Source of the DNA: Peteryoungia wuzhouensis
GTDB taxonomy: Bacteria; Pseudomonadota; Alphaproteobacteria; Rhizobiales; Rhizobiaceae
Direction of reading: 5' to 3'
NCBI RefSeq assembly: GCF_003205195.1
Contig: NZ_QJRY01000007.1
Span: 8,742-72,741, forward strand
Length of the DNA stretch: 64,000 bases
Below are positions 1 to 10,604 of the stretch, one piece after another. The position numbers and the translations under genes were made by a program. Positions within the stretch are counted from its first letter, which is position 1. Every line of letters begins with the position of its first letter. A model generated the notes under the pieces. That model made no database searches and was not told the DNA's origin. It saw only the letters and a list, made by a program, of their open reading frames with translations.

Positions 1-39
1 AATGAAGACCCTTTGTGCCGCAGGAGCGGCCTTTGTGGT

Positions 40-294
40 TTATCGCCGCACGAGCTTGGCGATGAAGAGAAGAATGCTTGCGCCGACAAAGCTGGTGATC
101 AGATAACCGAGCCAATCGCCAGCGACGAAGATGCCGAGACGGCGGAAGATCGCGGCGGCGATCACGGCGCCGATGATGCCGATGATGATGTTCATGAAGA
201 CGCCGAAGCGCATGTCCACGAGCTTTCCCGCGAGCCAGCCTGCAAGGCCGCCAAAGAAGATCGTTGCGAGAATTCCGACTTCAAACCCTGCCAC
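40..294 (-). CDS. GlsB/YeaQ/YmgE family stress-response membrane protein
   Basis: Small hydrophobic protein of 84 residues (GTG start) resembling the transglycosylase-associated/GlsB family of inner-membrane proteins. It has three predicted membrane helices: a Gly-rich first helix with the GGLAGWLAGKL signature, a second around IIIGIIGAVIAAAIF, and a third near the C-terminus before KLVRR. The molecular role of the family is not settled; it is associated with stress. I chose the GTG at 294 because AAAAGGA lies about 7 bases upstream and the length then fits the family; an in-frame GTG at 315 would add seven residues. It follows lpdA on the same strand after about 75 bases and is probably the last gene of that transcript in the window. 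Confidence 0.8.
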   Translation of the reverse strand: MAGFEVGILATIFFGGLAGWLAGKLVDMRFGVFMNIIIGIIGAVIAAAIFRRLGIFVAGDWLGYLITSFVGASILLFIAKLVRR

Positions 295-368
295 GGCGTA
301 ATCCTTTTCAAACACTCGGTTGGAACCTGCCGCCTATATAAGCGGCAGACGTCACGGCGACAACTGGC

Positions 369-1814
369 TCAGGCGTTGAGCACGCGACCATAGGCGTCGA
401 GCACGCTTTCCTTCATCATTTCCGACAGCGTCGGATGCGGGAAGATGGTGTGCATCAGCTCTTCTTCTGTCGTCTCAAGGTTCATCGCGACGACGAAGCC
501 CTGGATGAGTTCGGTGACCTCTGCGCCGACCATGTGAGCGCCGATCAGTTCGCCGGTCTTCTTGTCGAAGATCGTCTTGATCAGGCCCTGGTCTTCGCCA
601 AGCGCGATCGCCTTGCCATTGGCATTGAAGTTGTAGCGGCCGACGCGGATTTCCCGGCCCTCAGCCTTCGCCTTGGCTTCGGTCAGACCGACAGAAGCGA
701 CCTGCGGATTACAGTAGGTGCAACCGGGGATCTTGGCCTTGTCCATCGGGTGAACATTGGGCAGGCCTGCGATCTTCTCAATGCAGATGACGCCTTCATG
801 CTCGGCCTTGTGGGCGAGCATCGGAGGACCTGCGACGTCGCCGATCGCGTAGAGACCCGGCACGTTGGTCTTGCCGTAGCCGTCGATGACGATGCAGCCG
901 CGATCGGTCTTCACGCCGAGGGTCTCGAGACCGAGGTTCTCGATATTGCCCTGGACGCCGACGGCGGAGATCAGGCGGTCAGCGGTGATCGTCTGCACCT
1001 TGCCGTCCTTGGTTTCGACATGGGCGGTGATGGAATTGGCGCCCTTCTCAACCTTGGAGACCTTGGCTTCGGTGATGATCTTCAGGCCGCGCTTTTCCAG
1101 CTGCTTGCGGGCGAAGGTGGAGATTTCCACATCCTCGACCGGCATGATGTTGGCCATCAGCTCGACAACGGTGACGTCGACGCCCATGGAGCGATAGAAA
1201 GAGGCGAATTCGATGCCGATCGCGCCCGAGCCCATGACAACTATGGACTTCGGCATGAAATCCGGCTTCATCGCCTCGAAATAGGTCCAGATCAGCTTGC
1301 CATCCGGCTCGATGCCGGGAAGCGCACGCGGACGCGCACCGGTCGCGACAATGATGTGCTTGGCGGTGTAGGTGCCCTCGCCCAAGACACCCTTCGGAAC
1401 CGGGTTCTGCGGCTCAACGACGGGCTTCAACATCTTGCCGACGCCGACTTCGCCCGGCTTCGAGAGCTTGGCTTCGCCCCAGATCACGTCGATCTTGTTC
1501 TTCTTCATCAGGAAGCCGACGCCGCCGTTGAGGCGGGCCGAGACGCCGCGCGAACGGGCGACCACGTCCTTGACGTCGGCGGTCATCGTGCCGTTCAGCG
1601 TCAGGCCGTAGGATTTGGCGTGGTTGGCATGATCGAGGATCTCGGCCGAGCGCAGCAGCGCCTTGGTCGGGATGCAGCCCCAGTTGAGGCAGATGCCACC
1701 CAGATGCTCGCGTTCGACGATCGCGGTCTTCAGGCCAAGCTGGGCCGCGCGAATGGCGGTGACGTAACCGCCGGGGCCGGAGCCGATGATGATGACGTCG
1801 TAAGCATTCGACAT
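369..1814 (-). CDS. lpdA: dihydrolipoyl dehydrogenase (E3)
   Basis: E3 flavoprotein of 481 residues that reoxidises dihydrolipoyl groups of the E2 subunit and passes electrons to NAD+. Visible features are the FAD-binding GSGPGG loop at residues 11-16, the redox disulfide C42/C47 within GGICLNWGCIPTK, a second nucleotide-binding GSGAIG loop for NAD, the FAD-contacting AIGDVAG segment, and the C-terminal HPTLSE motif holding the catalytic His that acts across the dimer. The ATG at 1814 is preceded by GAGGAG; an upstream extension lacks family similarity. It lies downstream of pdhABC with an esterase and a DUF465 gene between, so it most likely serves the pyruvate dehydrogenase complex, though E3 can be shared with other 2-oxoacid dehydrogenases. 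A FixK/FnrN-like site lies upstream of the DUF465 gene. Confidence 0.96.
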   Translation of the reverse strand: MSNAYDVIIIGSGPGGYVTAIRAAQLGLKTAIVEREHLGGICLNWGCIPTKALLRSAEILDHANHAKSYGLTLNGTMTADVKDVVARSRGVSARLNGGVGFLMKKNKIDVIWGEAKLSKPGEVGVGKMLKPVVEPQNPVPKGVLGEGTYTAKHIIVATGARPRALPGIEPDGKLIWTYFEAMKPDFMPKSIVVMGSGAIGIEFASFYRSMGVDVTVVELMANIMPVEDVEISTFARKQLEKRGLKIITEAKVSKVEKGANSITAHVETKDGKVQTITADRLISAVGVQGNIENLGLETLGVKTDRGCIVIDGYGKTNVPGLYAIGDVAGPPMLAHKAEHEGVICIEKIAGLPNVHPMDKAKIPGCTYCNPQVASVGLTEAKAKAEGREIRVGRYNFNANGKAIALGEDQGLIKTIFDKKTGELIGAHMVGAEVTELIQGFVVAMNLETTEEELMHTIFPHPTLSEMMKESVLDAYGRVLNA

Positions 1815-1889
1815 GGGCGCTTCCACTCCTCGGTTTCCTGCGAACCTCCGCACAGGCGGAGGTCCGGTTCGGGATTGGAAGCGAGCGCC

Positions 1890-2156
1890 TCAGACTGCAG
1901 GCTTCTCGGCTTCCGGTTCGTGATGAACCAGCATCCCGTAAATTTCATCCTTGAGCTGCATCCGCTTCTTGCGCATTTCCACGACATGGAAATCGTCTGC
2001 AGGCTCGACATTCGTTTCGGCGCGGTGGATGGCCCGGTTCACATCGTGATAGGTCTCGAACAATCTTGCAAAGTGACCATCCGTTTCCTTCAGATGACGC
2101 ATCAGCGCGACGTGTTCCGGGAATTCCACTGCCAGTTCGTGCGGTGTGTTCGACAT
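1890..2156 (-). CDS. DUF465 (YdcH family) protein
   Basis: An 88-residue, highly charged, mostly helical protein of the YdcH/DUF465 family. The family hallmarks are visible: an N-terminal helix, an FPEHVALMRHL segment near residues 12-22, a middle HxVNRxIHRAE helix, and a C-terminal KKRMQLKDEIYGML segment. No enzymatic function is established for the family and no catalytic residues are apparent. The ATG at 2156 has the good ribosome site GAGGAGATGGG upstream. It precedes lpdA by about 75 bases, so the two are probably co-transcribed. A 110-base gap separates it from the esterase gene upstream and holds a FixK/FnrN-type palindrome, making this the likely first gene of an oxygen-regulated transcript. 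Confidence 0.85.
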   Translation of the reverse strand: MSNTPHELAVEFPEHVALMRHLKETDGHFARLFETYHDVNRAIHRAETNVEPADDFHVVEMRKKRMQLKDEIYGMLVHHEPEAEKPAV

Positions 2157-2178
2157 GATCCCATCTCCTCTGTCGGGT

Positions 2179-2194
2179 TTATGGGTACAGGTTA
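2179..2194 (-). promoter_or_regulatory. possible promoter of DUF465-lpdA
   Basis: Inferred. On the minus strand a TAACCT hexamer (2189-2194) lies 31 bases from the centre of the TTGAT-N4-ATCAA palindrome. That is the geometry of a class II FNR/FixK promoter, with the activator centred near -41.5. The hexamer matches TATAAT only partly, and CCATAA at 2179-2184 is an alternative -10. Confidence 0.3.
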
Positions 2195-2215
2195 GACGCA
2201 GCGCACAAGACCTCC

Positions 2216-2229
2216 TTGATTTTGATCAA
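2216..2229. promoter_or_regulatory. FixK/FnrN-type anaerobox TTGAT-N4-ATCAA
   Basis: Perfect 14-base inverted repeat, TTGAT, TTTG, ATCAA, identical to the consensus for CRP/FNR-family oxygen regulators of rhizobia (FixK, FnrN). It sits in the gap between the esterase and DUF465 genes, about 60 bases before the DUF465 ATG. It suggests that DUF465-lpdA can be induced at low oxygen independently of pdhABC. No experiment supports this here. Confidence 0.6.
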
Positions 2230-2266
2230 CGCACCCCCGACGGAGAGATCAGGACGCGGTCTTTCT

Positions 2267-2905
2267 TCAAAGCCCCAGCAGCATCCGGACAATGGGCTCA
2301 AGGCCACGTCCGATTGCGCGGGTGTTTTCCGCATCGAGATGGATACCGTCGAGCGGCGTGGTTTCAGCAACCGAGCCCGCATCAAAAAATGCACAACCGG
2401 CTTCGTCAGCCGCATCCCGATACATGCTGGCCAACATGGCGCCCTCCTCAACCGAGTGATTGAACATGGCACCGAATATTGCATTTGCGGTTTCCCGGAT
2501 CGGCGGAGGGGAAACGATCAGCACTTCAGGGGTCTCGAACTCAAACCCCCAATCGTGCTTCTCCACCAATTTGACCAGGCGTTTCACACCGCTCGTTGCA
2601 CCGATCGCTGTTCCCTGGATCCCGCGTTTGAGATCATTGGTTCCCAGCATGATGATGACGAGATCGATCGGCTTGTGCGTGGCAAGCAGGGTGGGCAGCA
2701 ACTTCACCCCGTTGCGCTCGCAATCGCCGAGATGATCATCATAAGCGGTGGTCCGTCCGTTCAGACCTTCGGCGATCACCCGGACACCATGGCCGAGCGC
2801 CTTCTGCAAGACGCTCGTCCAGCGGTCCTCATAGGCATGCCGACCCAGGTTAACCGGGTCGTATCCCCATGTCAGGCTGTCGCCGTAAGCGAGAACGGTC
2901 TTCAT
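2267..2905 (-). CDS. SGNH/GDSL-family esterase (arylesterase-like)
   Basis: Cytoplasmic serine hydrolase of 212 residues with no signal peptide. All SGNH blocks are present: GDSLTWG with nucleophile S10 (block I), the Gly of EGLNGRTT near residue 50 (block II), GTND at 88-91 with oxyanion-hole N90 (block III), and DGIHLD with D186 and H189 completing the triad (block V). The family hydrolyses esters or thioesters; the substrate cannot be read from sequence. The ATG at 2905 lies 17 bases after pdhC, so it is translated from the pdh operon. The same arrangement is known in other rhizobial pdh clusters, where it is annotated as an arylesterase. Confidence 0.9.
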   Translation of the reverse strand: MKTVLAYGDSLTWGYDPVNLGRHAYEDRWTSVLQKALGHGVRVIAEGLNGRTTAYDDHLGDCERNGVKLLPTLLATHKPIDLVIIMLGTNDLKRGIQGTAIGATSGVKRLVKLVEKHDWGFEFETPEVLIVSPPPIRETANAIFGAMFNHSVEEGAMLASMYRDAADEAGCAFFDAGSVAETTPLDGIHLDAENTRAIGRGLEPIVRMLLGL

Positions 2906-2922
2906 CGCACCGCTCCCCCTCG

Positions 2923-4260
2923 TCAGACGAGCATGCCCATCGGGTTTTCGATGTAGCGCTTGAAGGCGCCGAGCAGTTCGGCTCCGAGCGCACCGTCGAC
3001 GGCGCGATGGTCGGTCGACAGCGTCACGGTCATGACGTTGGCGATCTTCATCTCGCCGTTCTTTACCACGACGCGCTCCTCGCCCGCACCCACGGCCAGA
3101 ATGGTCGCATGCGGCGGGTTGACGACGGCGGCGAAGTTCTTGACGCCCATCATGCCCATATTGGACACGGCGGTGGTGCCGCCCTGGTATTCTTCCGGCT
3201 TCAACTTGCGGTCCTTGGCGCGCTTGCCCAGGTCCTTCATCTCGTTGGAGATGGCGGACAGCGTCTTCGTCTCGGCCTTGCGGATGATCGGGGTGATCAG
3301 GCCGCCGGGGATCGAAACGGCAACGCCGACATCGGCGTGCTTGTGCTTGACCATGTTGCTGTCGGTCCAGGAGACGTTGGCATCCGGGACATCGCGCAAC
3401 GCCAGCGCCATGGCCTTGATCACCATATCGTTGACCGAGAGCTTGTAGGCCGGCGCGCCATCCTTGCGGGGTGCGGCGTCGTTCAGCTGGGCGCGCAGGG
3501 CCAGCAGCGCATCCAGTTCGCAATCCACGGAGACATAGAAATGCGGGATGGTCTGCTTCGATTCCTGCAGGCGCTTGGCGATCGTCTTGCGCATGCCGTC
3601 ATGCGGCACGAGGTCGTAGGAACCTGCTTCGAACAGCTTGAGCACGGCTTCTTCCGAAGCGCCCTTGGCGAGTGCCGGGGCCGGTGCGGCTGCCGGAGCA
3701 GATGTCGAGGCGGCGGGCTTGGCGCCACCGGTGCTGACGGCCTTTTCGACGTCGCTCTTCACGACGCGGCCCTTCGGACCGGAGCCGGAGACGGCGTTGA
3801 GATCGAGGCCAGCCTCCTTGGCGAGACGACGCGCCAGCGGTGACGCGAAAACGCGGTCGCCGGAGGAAGCCGTTGCAGGAGCAGCCGCAGGTGCCGGCGC
3901 AGCAGGGGCTGCAGCCGGAGCCGGAGCAGCTTCTGCTGCCTTCGGTGCCGGTGCGGCTTCCGCCTTCGGGGCTGCTGGCGCGGAACCGCCGCCGGCGGCG
4001 GCTGCGGCAACATCTTCGCCATCCGCGGCGAGGATGGCGATCAGGGCATTGACCTTGACGGCCTCGGTGCCGGCCGGAACGACGATCTTCGCCACGGTAC
4101 CTTCATCGACGGCTTCCACTTCCATGGTCGCCTTGTCGGTTTCGATCTCGGCGATGACATCGCCGGACTTGACCTTGTCGCCTTCCTTGACCAGCCACTT
4201 GGCCAGATTGCCCTCTTCCATCGTCGGAGAGAGCGCCGGCATGGTGATGTTGATCGGCAT
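2923..4260 (-). CDS. pdhC: pyruvate dehydrogenase complex E2, dihydrolipoamide acetyltransferase
   Basis: Core E2 subunit of 445 residues that transfers acetyl groups from lipoyl-lysine to CoA. Domain order: one N-terminal lipoyl domain (residues 1-76) with K43 in [11 protein letters not shown]; a long Ala/Pro linker; a peripheral-subunit-binding domain (about 135-172, starting [13 protein letters not shown]); a second Ala/Pro linker; and the catalytic acyltransferase domain (about 215-445) ending with DHRAVDGA, which contains the catalytic His and Asp. Only one lipoyl domain is present here because E1-beta carries another. It lies 15 bases after pdhB and 17 before the esterase gene, all in one transcription unit. 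Confidence 0.97.
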   Translation of the reverse strand: MPINITMPALSPTMEEGNLAKWLVKEGDKVKSGDVIAEIETDKATMEVEAVDEGTVAKIVVPAGTEAVKVNALIAILAADGEDVAAAAAGGGSAPAAPKAEAAPAPKAAEAAPAPAAAPAAPAPAAAPATASSGDRVFASPLARRLAKEAGLDLNAVSGSGPKGRVVKSDVEKAVSTGGAKPAASTSAPAAAPAPALAKGASEEAVLKLFEAGSYDLVPHDGMRKTIAKRLQESKQTIPHFYVSVDCELDALLALRAQLNDAAPRKDGAPAYKLSVNDMVIKAMALALRDVPDANVSWTDSNMVKHKHADVGVAVSIPGGLITPIIRKAETKTLSAISNEMKDLGKRAKDRKLKPEEYQGGTTAVSNMGMMGVKNFAAVVNPPHATILAVGAGEERVVVKNGEMKIANVMTVTLSTDHRAVDGALGAELLGAFKRYIENPMGMLV

Positions 4261-4275
4261 GGACCTACCCTCCCC

Positions 4276-5682
4276 TTACTTGTAGCAGACGGTCTTCACC
4301 GCCTGGACCACTTCGCCGACATTCGGCAGAGCGAGCTTTTCGAGGTTCGCCGCGTAAGGCATCGGAACGTCCTTGCCGGCGATCGTCAGGATCGGCGCAT
4401 CGAGATAGTCGAAGGCCTGCTGCATGACGCGGGTGGCGATCTCGGTGCCGACGGACGACTGCGGATAGCCTTCCTCGACGGTGACCAAACGGCCGGTCTT
4501 CTTGACCGATTCGATGATCGTCGGAAGGTCCATCGGGCGGATGGTGCGCAGGTCGATCAGTTCGACATCGATGCCTTCCTTCTCCAACTCGGCGACAGCC
4601 TTGACCGAATAGGTCATGCCGATGCCCCAGGAAACGATGGTGGCGTCCTTGCCGGTCTTGTGGATGCGCGCCTTGCCGATTGGCAGGACGAAATCGTCGA
4701 GCTTCGGAACCTCGAAGGACTGGCCGTAGAGGATCTCGTTCTCGAGGAAGATGATCGGGTTCGGGTCGCGGATCGCGGCCTTCAGCAGGCCCTTGGCGTC
4801 GGCTGCCGTATAAGGCATGACGACCTTGAGACCTGGGATCTGGCTGTACCAGGCCGCATAGTCCTGGCTGTGCTGGGCAGCGACGCGGGCAGCAGCCCCA
4901 TTCGGGCCACGGAAGACGATCGGCGCGCCCATCTGGCCGCCGGACATGTAGAGCGTCTTGGCAGCCGAGTTGATGATCTGGTCGATCGCCTGCATGGCGA
5001 AGTTGAAGGTCATGAACTCGATGATCGGACGTAGACCCGCCATGGCCGCACCGACGCCGACGCCGGCAAAGCCGTGTTCTGTGATCGGCGTGTCGACGAC
5101 GCGCTTTGCGCCGAATTCAGCCAGCAAGCCCTGGGTGATCTTGTAGGCACCCTGATATTCCGCGACTTCCTCACCCATGATGAAGACATCAGGATTGGCG
5201 CGCATCTCTTCGGCCATGGCTTCGCGCAGCGCTTCACGCACCGTCATCGTTACCATTTCGGTGCCAGCCGGAATATCCGGATCGGCGGCAACATCGACCT
5301 TCGGCGCTGCCGGGACGGTGTTGTCGGCCTTGGAGGACGGCTCTTCTGAGGCTTCGCGCGCCTTGCCACCGGCGGCATCGGCAGTCGCGGCCGGAGTATC
5401 GGCGTCCTTCTTCGGAGCCACGGCGGCATCGGCGCTTTCGCCGTCCTGCAGGAGGACTGCAATCGCCGTGTTGACCTTGACGTTTTCCGTGCCGGCGGCG
5501 ATCAGGATCTTGCCGAGCACGCCTTCGTCGACGGCCTCGACTTCCATCGTGGCCTTGTCGGTTTCGATTTCGGCAATCACGTCGCCGGACTTGATGGTGT
5601 CACCTTCCTGCTTGACCCACTTGGAGAGTGTACCCTCTTCCATGGTCGGAGACAGGGCGGGCATGAGGATTTCGATCGGCAT
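4276..5682 (-). CDS. pdhB: pyruvate dehydrogenase E1 subunit beta with N-terminal lipoyl domain
   Basis: Beta subunit of the heterotetrameric E1, 468 residues, which with PdhA decarboxylates pyruvate on thiamine diphosphate and reductively acetylates lipoate. The first 76 residues are a complete lipoyl domain with K43 in [11 protein letters not shown], very similar to the E2 one. An acidic Ala-rich linker follows (about 80-140), then a standard E1-beta transketolase-like domain from about residue 145 ([15 protein letters not shown]) with the C-terminal transketolase domain. The extra lipoyl domain is known from alphaproteobacterial PdhB and explains the length beyond the usual 330 residues. 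It is 15 bases from both pdhA and pdhC. Confidence 0.97.
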   Translation of the reverse strand: MPIEILMPALSPTMEEGTLSKWVKQEGDTIKSGDVIAEIETDKATMEVEAVDEGVLGKILIAAGTENVKVNTAIAVLLQDGESADAAVAPKKDADTPAATADAAGGKAREASEEPSSKADNTVPAAPKVDVAADPDIPAGTEMVTMTVREALREAMAEEMRANPDVFIMGEEVAEYQGAYKITQGLLAEFGAKRVVDTPITEHGFAGVGVGAAMAGLRPIIEFMTFNFAMQAIDQIINSAAKTLYMSGGQMGAPIVFRGPNGAAARVAAQHSQDYAAWYSQIPGLKVVMPYTAADAKGLLKAAIRDPNPIIFLENEILYGQSFEVPKLDDFVLPIGKARIHKTGKDATIVSWGIGMTYSVKAVAELEKEGIDVELIDLRTIRPMDLPTIIESVKKTGRLVTVEEGYPQSSVGTEIATRVMQQAFDYLDAPILTIAGKDVPMPYAANLEKLALPNVGEVVQAVKTVCYK

Positions 5683-5697
5683 GGGTTCCCTCCCCGA

Positions 5698-6744
5698 TTA
5701 CAGCAGGATGTCGGTGTAGAGCTCGGATGCATCCGGCTCCGGATCGGCTTGGGCGAAATCTGCCGAGTCGGCCACGATGTCGCGCACGTCCTTGTCGATC
5801 GCCTTCAGCTCGTCTTCTGTCGCCCAGCCCTTTTCGAGCAGGCGGGCCCGGACCTGTTCGATCGGGTCATGTTCGGAGCGCATCTTCTGCACTTCGTCCT
5901 TCGAGCGATACTTGGCCGGGTCGGACATGGAGTGGCCGCGATAGCGATAGGTCTGCATCTCGAGGATGACAGGACCCTTGCCGGCACGGCAATGCTCGAC
6001 CGCCTGATCGGCTGCCGCCTTGACCGCACGCACATCCATGCCATCAACCTGAATGCCGGGAATGTTGAAGGACACGCCGCGCTGGGAGAAGTCGGTCTGG
6101 GCCGAAGCGCGCGAGACGGAGGTACCCATGGCGTAGCGGTTGTTTTCGATGATGTAGATCACCGGCAGGTTCCACAGGCGAGCCATGTTGAAGCTCTCGT
6201 AGACCTGACCCTGGTTGGCAGCACCGTCGCCGAAATAGGCAAGCGAGACATTGTCATTGCCGCGATATTTGTTGGCGAATGCCAGACCCGTGCCGAGCGA
6301 CACCTGGGCACCGACGATGCCGTGACCGCCGTAGAAGTTCTTCTCCTTGGAGAACATGTGCATGGAGCCGCCCTTGCCCTTGGACAAGCCGCCCCGGCGT
6401 CCAGTGAGCTCGGCCATGACACCGCGGGCACTCATGCCGCAGGCCAGCATGTGGCCGTGGTCACGATAGCCGGTGATGACCTGATCACCCTCCTTCAGCG
6501 CCATCTGCATGCCGACGACGACCGCTTCCTGGCCGATGTAAAGATGACAGAAACCACCGATGAAGCCCATGCCATAGAGCTGGCCGGCCTTTTCCTCGAA
6601 ACGACGGATCAGCAGCATTTCGCGATAGGACGCGAGCTCCTGCGCCTTGTCGAACTCGGCAACGATACCGGTGGTCAATTCTTTTTTGGCAGGCTTGGCC
6701 GAAGGCTTCCGACCGGTCGCAGTCGCGGATTTGCGCGGCGCCAT
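5698..6744 (-). CDS. pdhA: pyruvate dehydrogenase E1 subunit alpha
   Basis: Alpha subunit of E1, 348 residues. It carries the thiamine diphosphate/magnesium motif from GDG (172-174) to NN (201-202), the conserved phosphorylation-loop region YRYRGHSMSDPAKYRS, and a basic, low-complexity N-terminal extension rich in Lys/Pro/Ser (residues 1-25). It is the first gene of the pdhA-pdhB-pdhC-esterase operon. About 150 bases upstream are relatively AT-rich and must hold the operon promoter, but I could not pick a convincing -35/-10 pair. The ATG at 6744 is preceded by GGGAGGGATG. Confidence 0.97.
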   Translation of the reverse strand: MAPRKSATATGRKPSAKPAKKELTTGIVAEFDKAQELASYREMLLIRRFEEKAGQLYGMGFIGGFCHLYIGQEAVVVGMQMALKEGDQVITGYRDHGHMLACGMSARGVMAELTGRRGGLSKGKGGSMHMFSKEKNFYGGHGIVGAQVSLGTGLAFANKYRGNDNVSLAYFGDGAANQGQVYESFNMARLWNLPVIYIIENNRYAMGTSVSRASAQTDFSQRGVSFNIPGIQVDGMDVRAVKAAADQAVEHCRAGKGPVILEMQTYRYRGHSMSDPAKYRSKDEVQKMRSEHDPIEQVRARLLEKGWATEDELKAIDKDVRDIVADSADFAQADPEPDASELYTDILL

Positions 6745-6893
6745 TCATCCCTCCCGTGGGTTATGGTTGGTCTATTGTTGAACGTAGAATAGGGAAGAAA
6801 ACAGGCATCCGCAATGCCAGAAATGCATAGGTCATATTCAGACCAAGCAATTGATATCAAATTACAATTTCTAATTAACCGGATCTCGGTTTA

Positions 6894-7211
6894 TCAGAAA
6901 TAGGTGTTGAATATGACGATTTCATCAGGGCGCGACATGTTGAGCTGGTAGCGCGCCTTTTCATCGATGATGTCTTCGTCAAGCGAGCCGTCACTCAGCA
7001 GGCTGACTTCCTTTTCGAGCTGCATGCGCTGCTTCACCAGCTTGTCGAGCTCGGCGCTTCTCGCCGCCTGCAGACGGTCGAATTGCTGACCGGCCTTCAG
7101 GCCATAGTCCCCATGGATGGAATGGTAGCCGAAATAGGAGAGGAACGCGATGGTGATGGCAGGAAGGGCAAAACGGCCGTATTTCTTTTTCTTGTGATGT
7201 CTGGTCCACAT
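6894..7211 (-). CDS. FtsB/DivIC-type septum formation initiator protein
   Basis: Small bitopic membrane protein of 105 residues: a basic cytoplasmic N-terminus (HHKKKKYGR), one membrane helix (about residues 16-34), and a periplasmic coiled coil rich in heptads (about 45-78), ending with the DEKARYQLNMSRPDEIV segment typical of FtsB/DivIC. Members bridge FtsL and FtsQ in the divisome. The ATG at 7211 is preferred because homologues begin with a short Trp-containing cytoplasmic segment; an in-frame ATG at 7235 with GGAAAG just upstream remains possible. It lies between enolase and pdhA, the common rhizobial position. Confidence 0.85.
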   Translation of the reverse strand: MWTRHHKKKKYGRFALPAITIAFLSYFGYHSIHGDYGLKAGQQFDRLQAARSAELDKLVKQRMQLEKEVSLLSDGSLDEDIIDEKARYQLNMSRPDEIVIFNTYF

Positions 7212-7294
7212 GCCGACAACTGCCTTACAACGCATGACTTTCCGTCAAACTAGCGGGGATGTCTTAACCGATCGTTGACCGCAATTGGCAGGAA

Positions 7295-7327
7295 ACAAAA
7301 AGCCCGCGCCGAAGAACCGGCGCGGGC
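7295..7327 (-). terminator. Rho-independent terminator of eno
   Basis: On the minus strand a 9-bp GC stem (GCCCGCGCC / GGCGCGGGC, arms at 7302-7310 and 7319-7327) with an 8-base loop is followed by TTTTTGTTT. It lies about 25 bases after the eno stop codon. Confidence 0.85.
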
Positions 7328-7351
7328 GTAAAATTCAGCGCTTTTCCGTGA

Positions 7352-8824
<1,473 letters not shown>

Positions 8825-8838
8825 GCCGGCAAAGGGGA

Positions 8839-9687
8839 TCATACAGCCTTGGCGATGTCGTCAAACGCGATCAGTTTTTCGAGCAGACGGCGCATTTGGT
8901 CTAGGTAGACCATGTTTGGGCCATCGCAGGGCGCATTGTCCGGATCCTGGTGGGTCTCGATGAAGACCCCGGCAACACCGACCGCGATTGCCGCGCGGGC
9001 AAGCGTTTCAACGAATTCGCGCTGACCACCGGAAGACTCGCCCTGCCCGCCCGGCTGCTGAACCGAATGGGTCGCGTCGAAGATGACCGGAGCGCCGGTC
9101 GCTGCCATGATTGGGAGCGAGCGCATGTCAGAGACGAGCGTGTTGTAGCCGAAGGAGGCACCGCGTTCACAGAGCAACACATTGGGATTGCCGCTGTCGT
9201 TGATCTTTTTGAGGACACTTTTCATGTCCCAGGGGGCCAAGAACTGGCCTTTCTTGACATTGATCACCCGTCCGGTTTTTGCTGCGGCGACCAGTAGATC
9301 CGTTTGCCGGCTCAAGAATGCCGGGATCTGCAAAACATCCACCACGGTCGCAACCCTGGCGGCCTGCTCCTCATTGTGGATGTCCGTGAGAACCGGGAAA
9401 CCGAACTCCTCTTTCAAGTCCGCAAATATTTCCAGCCCCTTATCAATGCCGATTCCACGAGCAGCCGACAGCGACGTCCGGTTTGCCTTGTCGAAGGAAG
9501 TTTTGAAGACCAAGCCAATACCAAGCTTTGCGCAAAGCTCCTTGAGAACGCCAGCCACCATAAAGGCGTGGTCGCGGCTTTCCATCTGGCAGGGACCTGC
9601 GATGAGGGCAAAACGGCCTGTCTGCGAGAAAACAACCTTGCCTTCGCCCTCGCCGACGACGACTTCGGAATTGGTCACAGTGCTCAT
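8839..9687 (-). CDS. kdsA: 3-deoxy-8-phosphooctulonate synthase (Kdo-8-P synthase)
   Basis: Condenses phosphoenolpyruvate with D-arabinose 5-phosphate to Kdo-8-phosphate for the LPS inner core. The 282-residue protein shows the family's IAGPCQMES motif near the N-terminus, KTSFDKANR, the [10 protein letters not shown] segment and [11 protein letters not shown] near the C-terminal third. Whether it is the metal-dependent class was not settled from sequence. Its ATG overlaps the stop codon of the upstream VOC gene by 4 bases (ATGA), so the two are translationally coupled. Confidence 0.96.
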   Translation of the reverse strand: MSTVTNSEVVVGEGEGKVVFSQTGRFALIAGPCQMESRDHAFMVAGVLKELCAKLGIGLVFKTSFDKANRTSLSAARGIGIDKGLEIFADLKEEFGFPVLTDIHNEEQAARVATVVDVLQIPAFLSRQTDLLVAAAKTGRVINVKKGQFLAPWDMKSVLKKINDSGNPNVLLCERGASFGYNTLVSDMRSLPIMAATGAPVIFDATHSVQQPGGQGESSGGQREFVETLARAAIAVGVAGVFIETHQDPDNAPCDGPNMVYLDQMRRLLEKLIAFDDIAKAV

Positions 9688-10577
9688 TTCAACTCCTCGA
9701 AGGCGAAGGCGACGCCCTGGCCCTTTTCTGGCGCGACCACGAGGCGCGCACCCGTTTTGTGATACCGGACGCCATTAGCAGCGAGGCAGGCTTCTGTCAC
9801 GCCGAGATCACGGCTCTTGACCACGACCACGGCTCCCAGAAGGCCACGCTCAGAGCGCGAATTCGGAAGTCGGTAATTCGCCGCCAGCCCCTCAGGCGTC
9901 AGCGCATCCACGATGGCGTTGGCCGTTGCCATCGACAGGCCGAAGGAATGGGCCGTCACGGCACGCTGGCCCAGCACCGTTTCCAGGAGATATTGGAAGT
10001 CGCTCGGATTGTCCTCGCACAGCACGATCCGGGCAAGTCCCACGGCGCCGTTCGCATGGACCAGAAGCACTCCACGATCGGCCGGCAAGGGGTTCACACG
10101 CTGGCACGAAAAGGCAAAAAAATCAGGTGATCGCAGATCGGCTGCAAAGGCGAGCCGGAAAGATCCTTCCACGGTGCGCCCACCGGGAAAGCAAAACTCG
10201 CGGGAAAAGCGCAAGAGATCGCCGCCGCTCATGCCTTCGGTGACAAAACGGGCATGGTCCGCCTCGGCATCGTCGGACTTGACGACGACAGCAGAGAGAC
10301 CCTCTCCCCGCCGGAAGCGGAACGCCTGATCGCGTGCGACAAAGACATTGCCGATCCTGGCCGCTTCCAGACAGTCTTCGCGGCTGCCGATGGCGAGGGG
10401 TTCGAGATAGGTGTCATCGCCGAAAAACACGCAGGCGTTTTCCGTGCCGAAAGGATGGCGGGCGTCTGCGGCGACGGTAAAGCCAAGCTGCGTGAAACGA
10501 TGCCGGGCGGTATCGAGGTCAATCACCGGCAGGACGAGGTGGTCGACGGCGCGGGGCGCTGGATTTGTTTCAGTCAT
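9684..10577 (-). CDS. VOC-fold (glyoxalase-like) protein
   Basis: A 297-residue protein of the vicinal oxygen chelate superfamily, glyoxalase-like type. The N-terminal half begins with [21 protein letters not shown], the typical first beta-alpha-beta unit with a metal-ligand-like His; a second module begins around [14 protein letters not shown]. Substrate unknown. The ATG at 10577 (GAAGG upstream) is preferred over an in-frame start at 10604. Its last codon overlaps kdsA by 4 bases, which is odd for a gene of unrelated function and suggests joint transcription. Confidence 0.8.
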   Translation of the reverse strand: MTETNPAPRAVDHLVLPVIDLDTARHRFTQLGFTVAADARHPFGTENACVFFGDDTYLEPLAIGSREDCLEAARIGNVFVARDQAFRFRRGEGLSAVVVKSDDAEADHARFVTEGMSGGDLLRFSREFCFPGGRTVEGSFRLAFAADLRSPDFFAFSCQRVNPLPADRGVLLVHANGAVGLARIVLCEDNPSDFQYLLETVLGQRAVTAHSFGLSMATANAIVDALTPEGLAANYRLPNSRSERGLLGAVVVVKSRDLGVTEACLAANGVRYHKTGARLVVAPEKGQGVAFAFEELK

Positions 10578-10604
10578 GACAGAGACCTTCGTTCGCCGAG
10601 ACAC

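Noticed and set aside
9..34. Small GC hairpin at the left edge as a terminator
   Set aside because: Five base pairs with a poor T tract; unclear direction.
435..2195. Long plus-strand open frame opposite lpdA
   Set aside because: High-GC antisense shadow of lpdA and DUF465; composition is Asp/Arg/His/Val-rich with no similarity to families, no ribosome site.
6851..6860. TTGATATCAA palindrome upstream of pdhA considered as an anaerobox
   Set aside because: The halves are adjacent; the four-base spacer required for FNR/FixK is missing.
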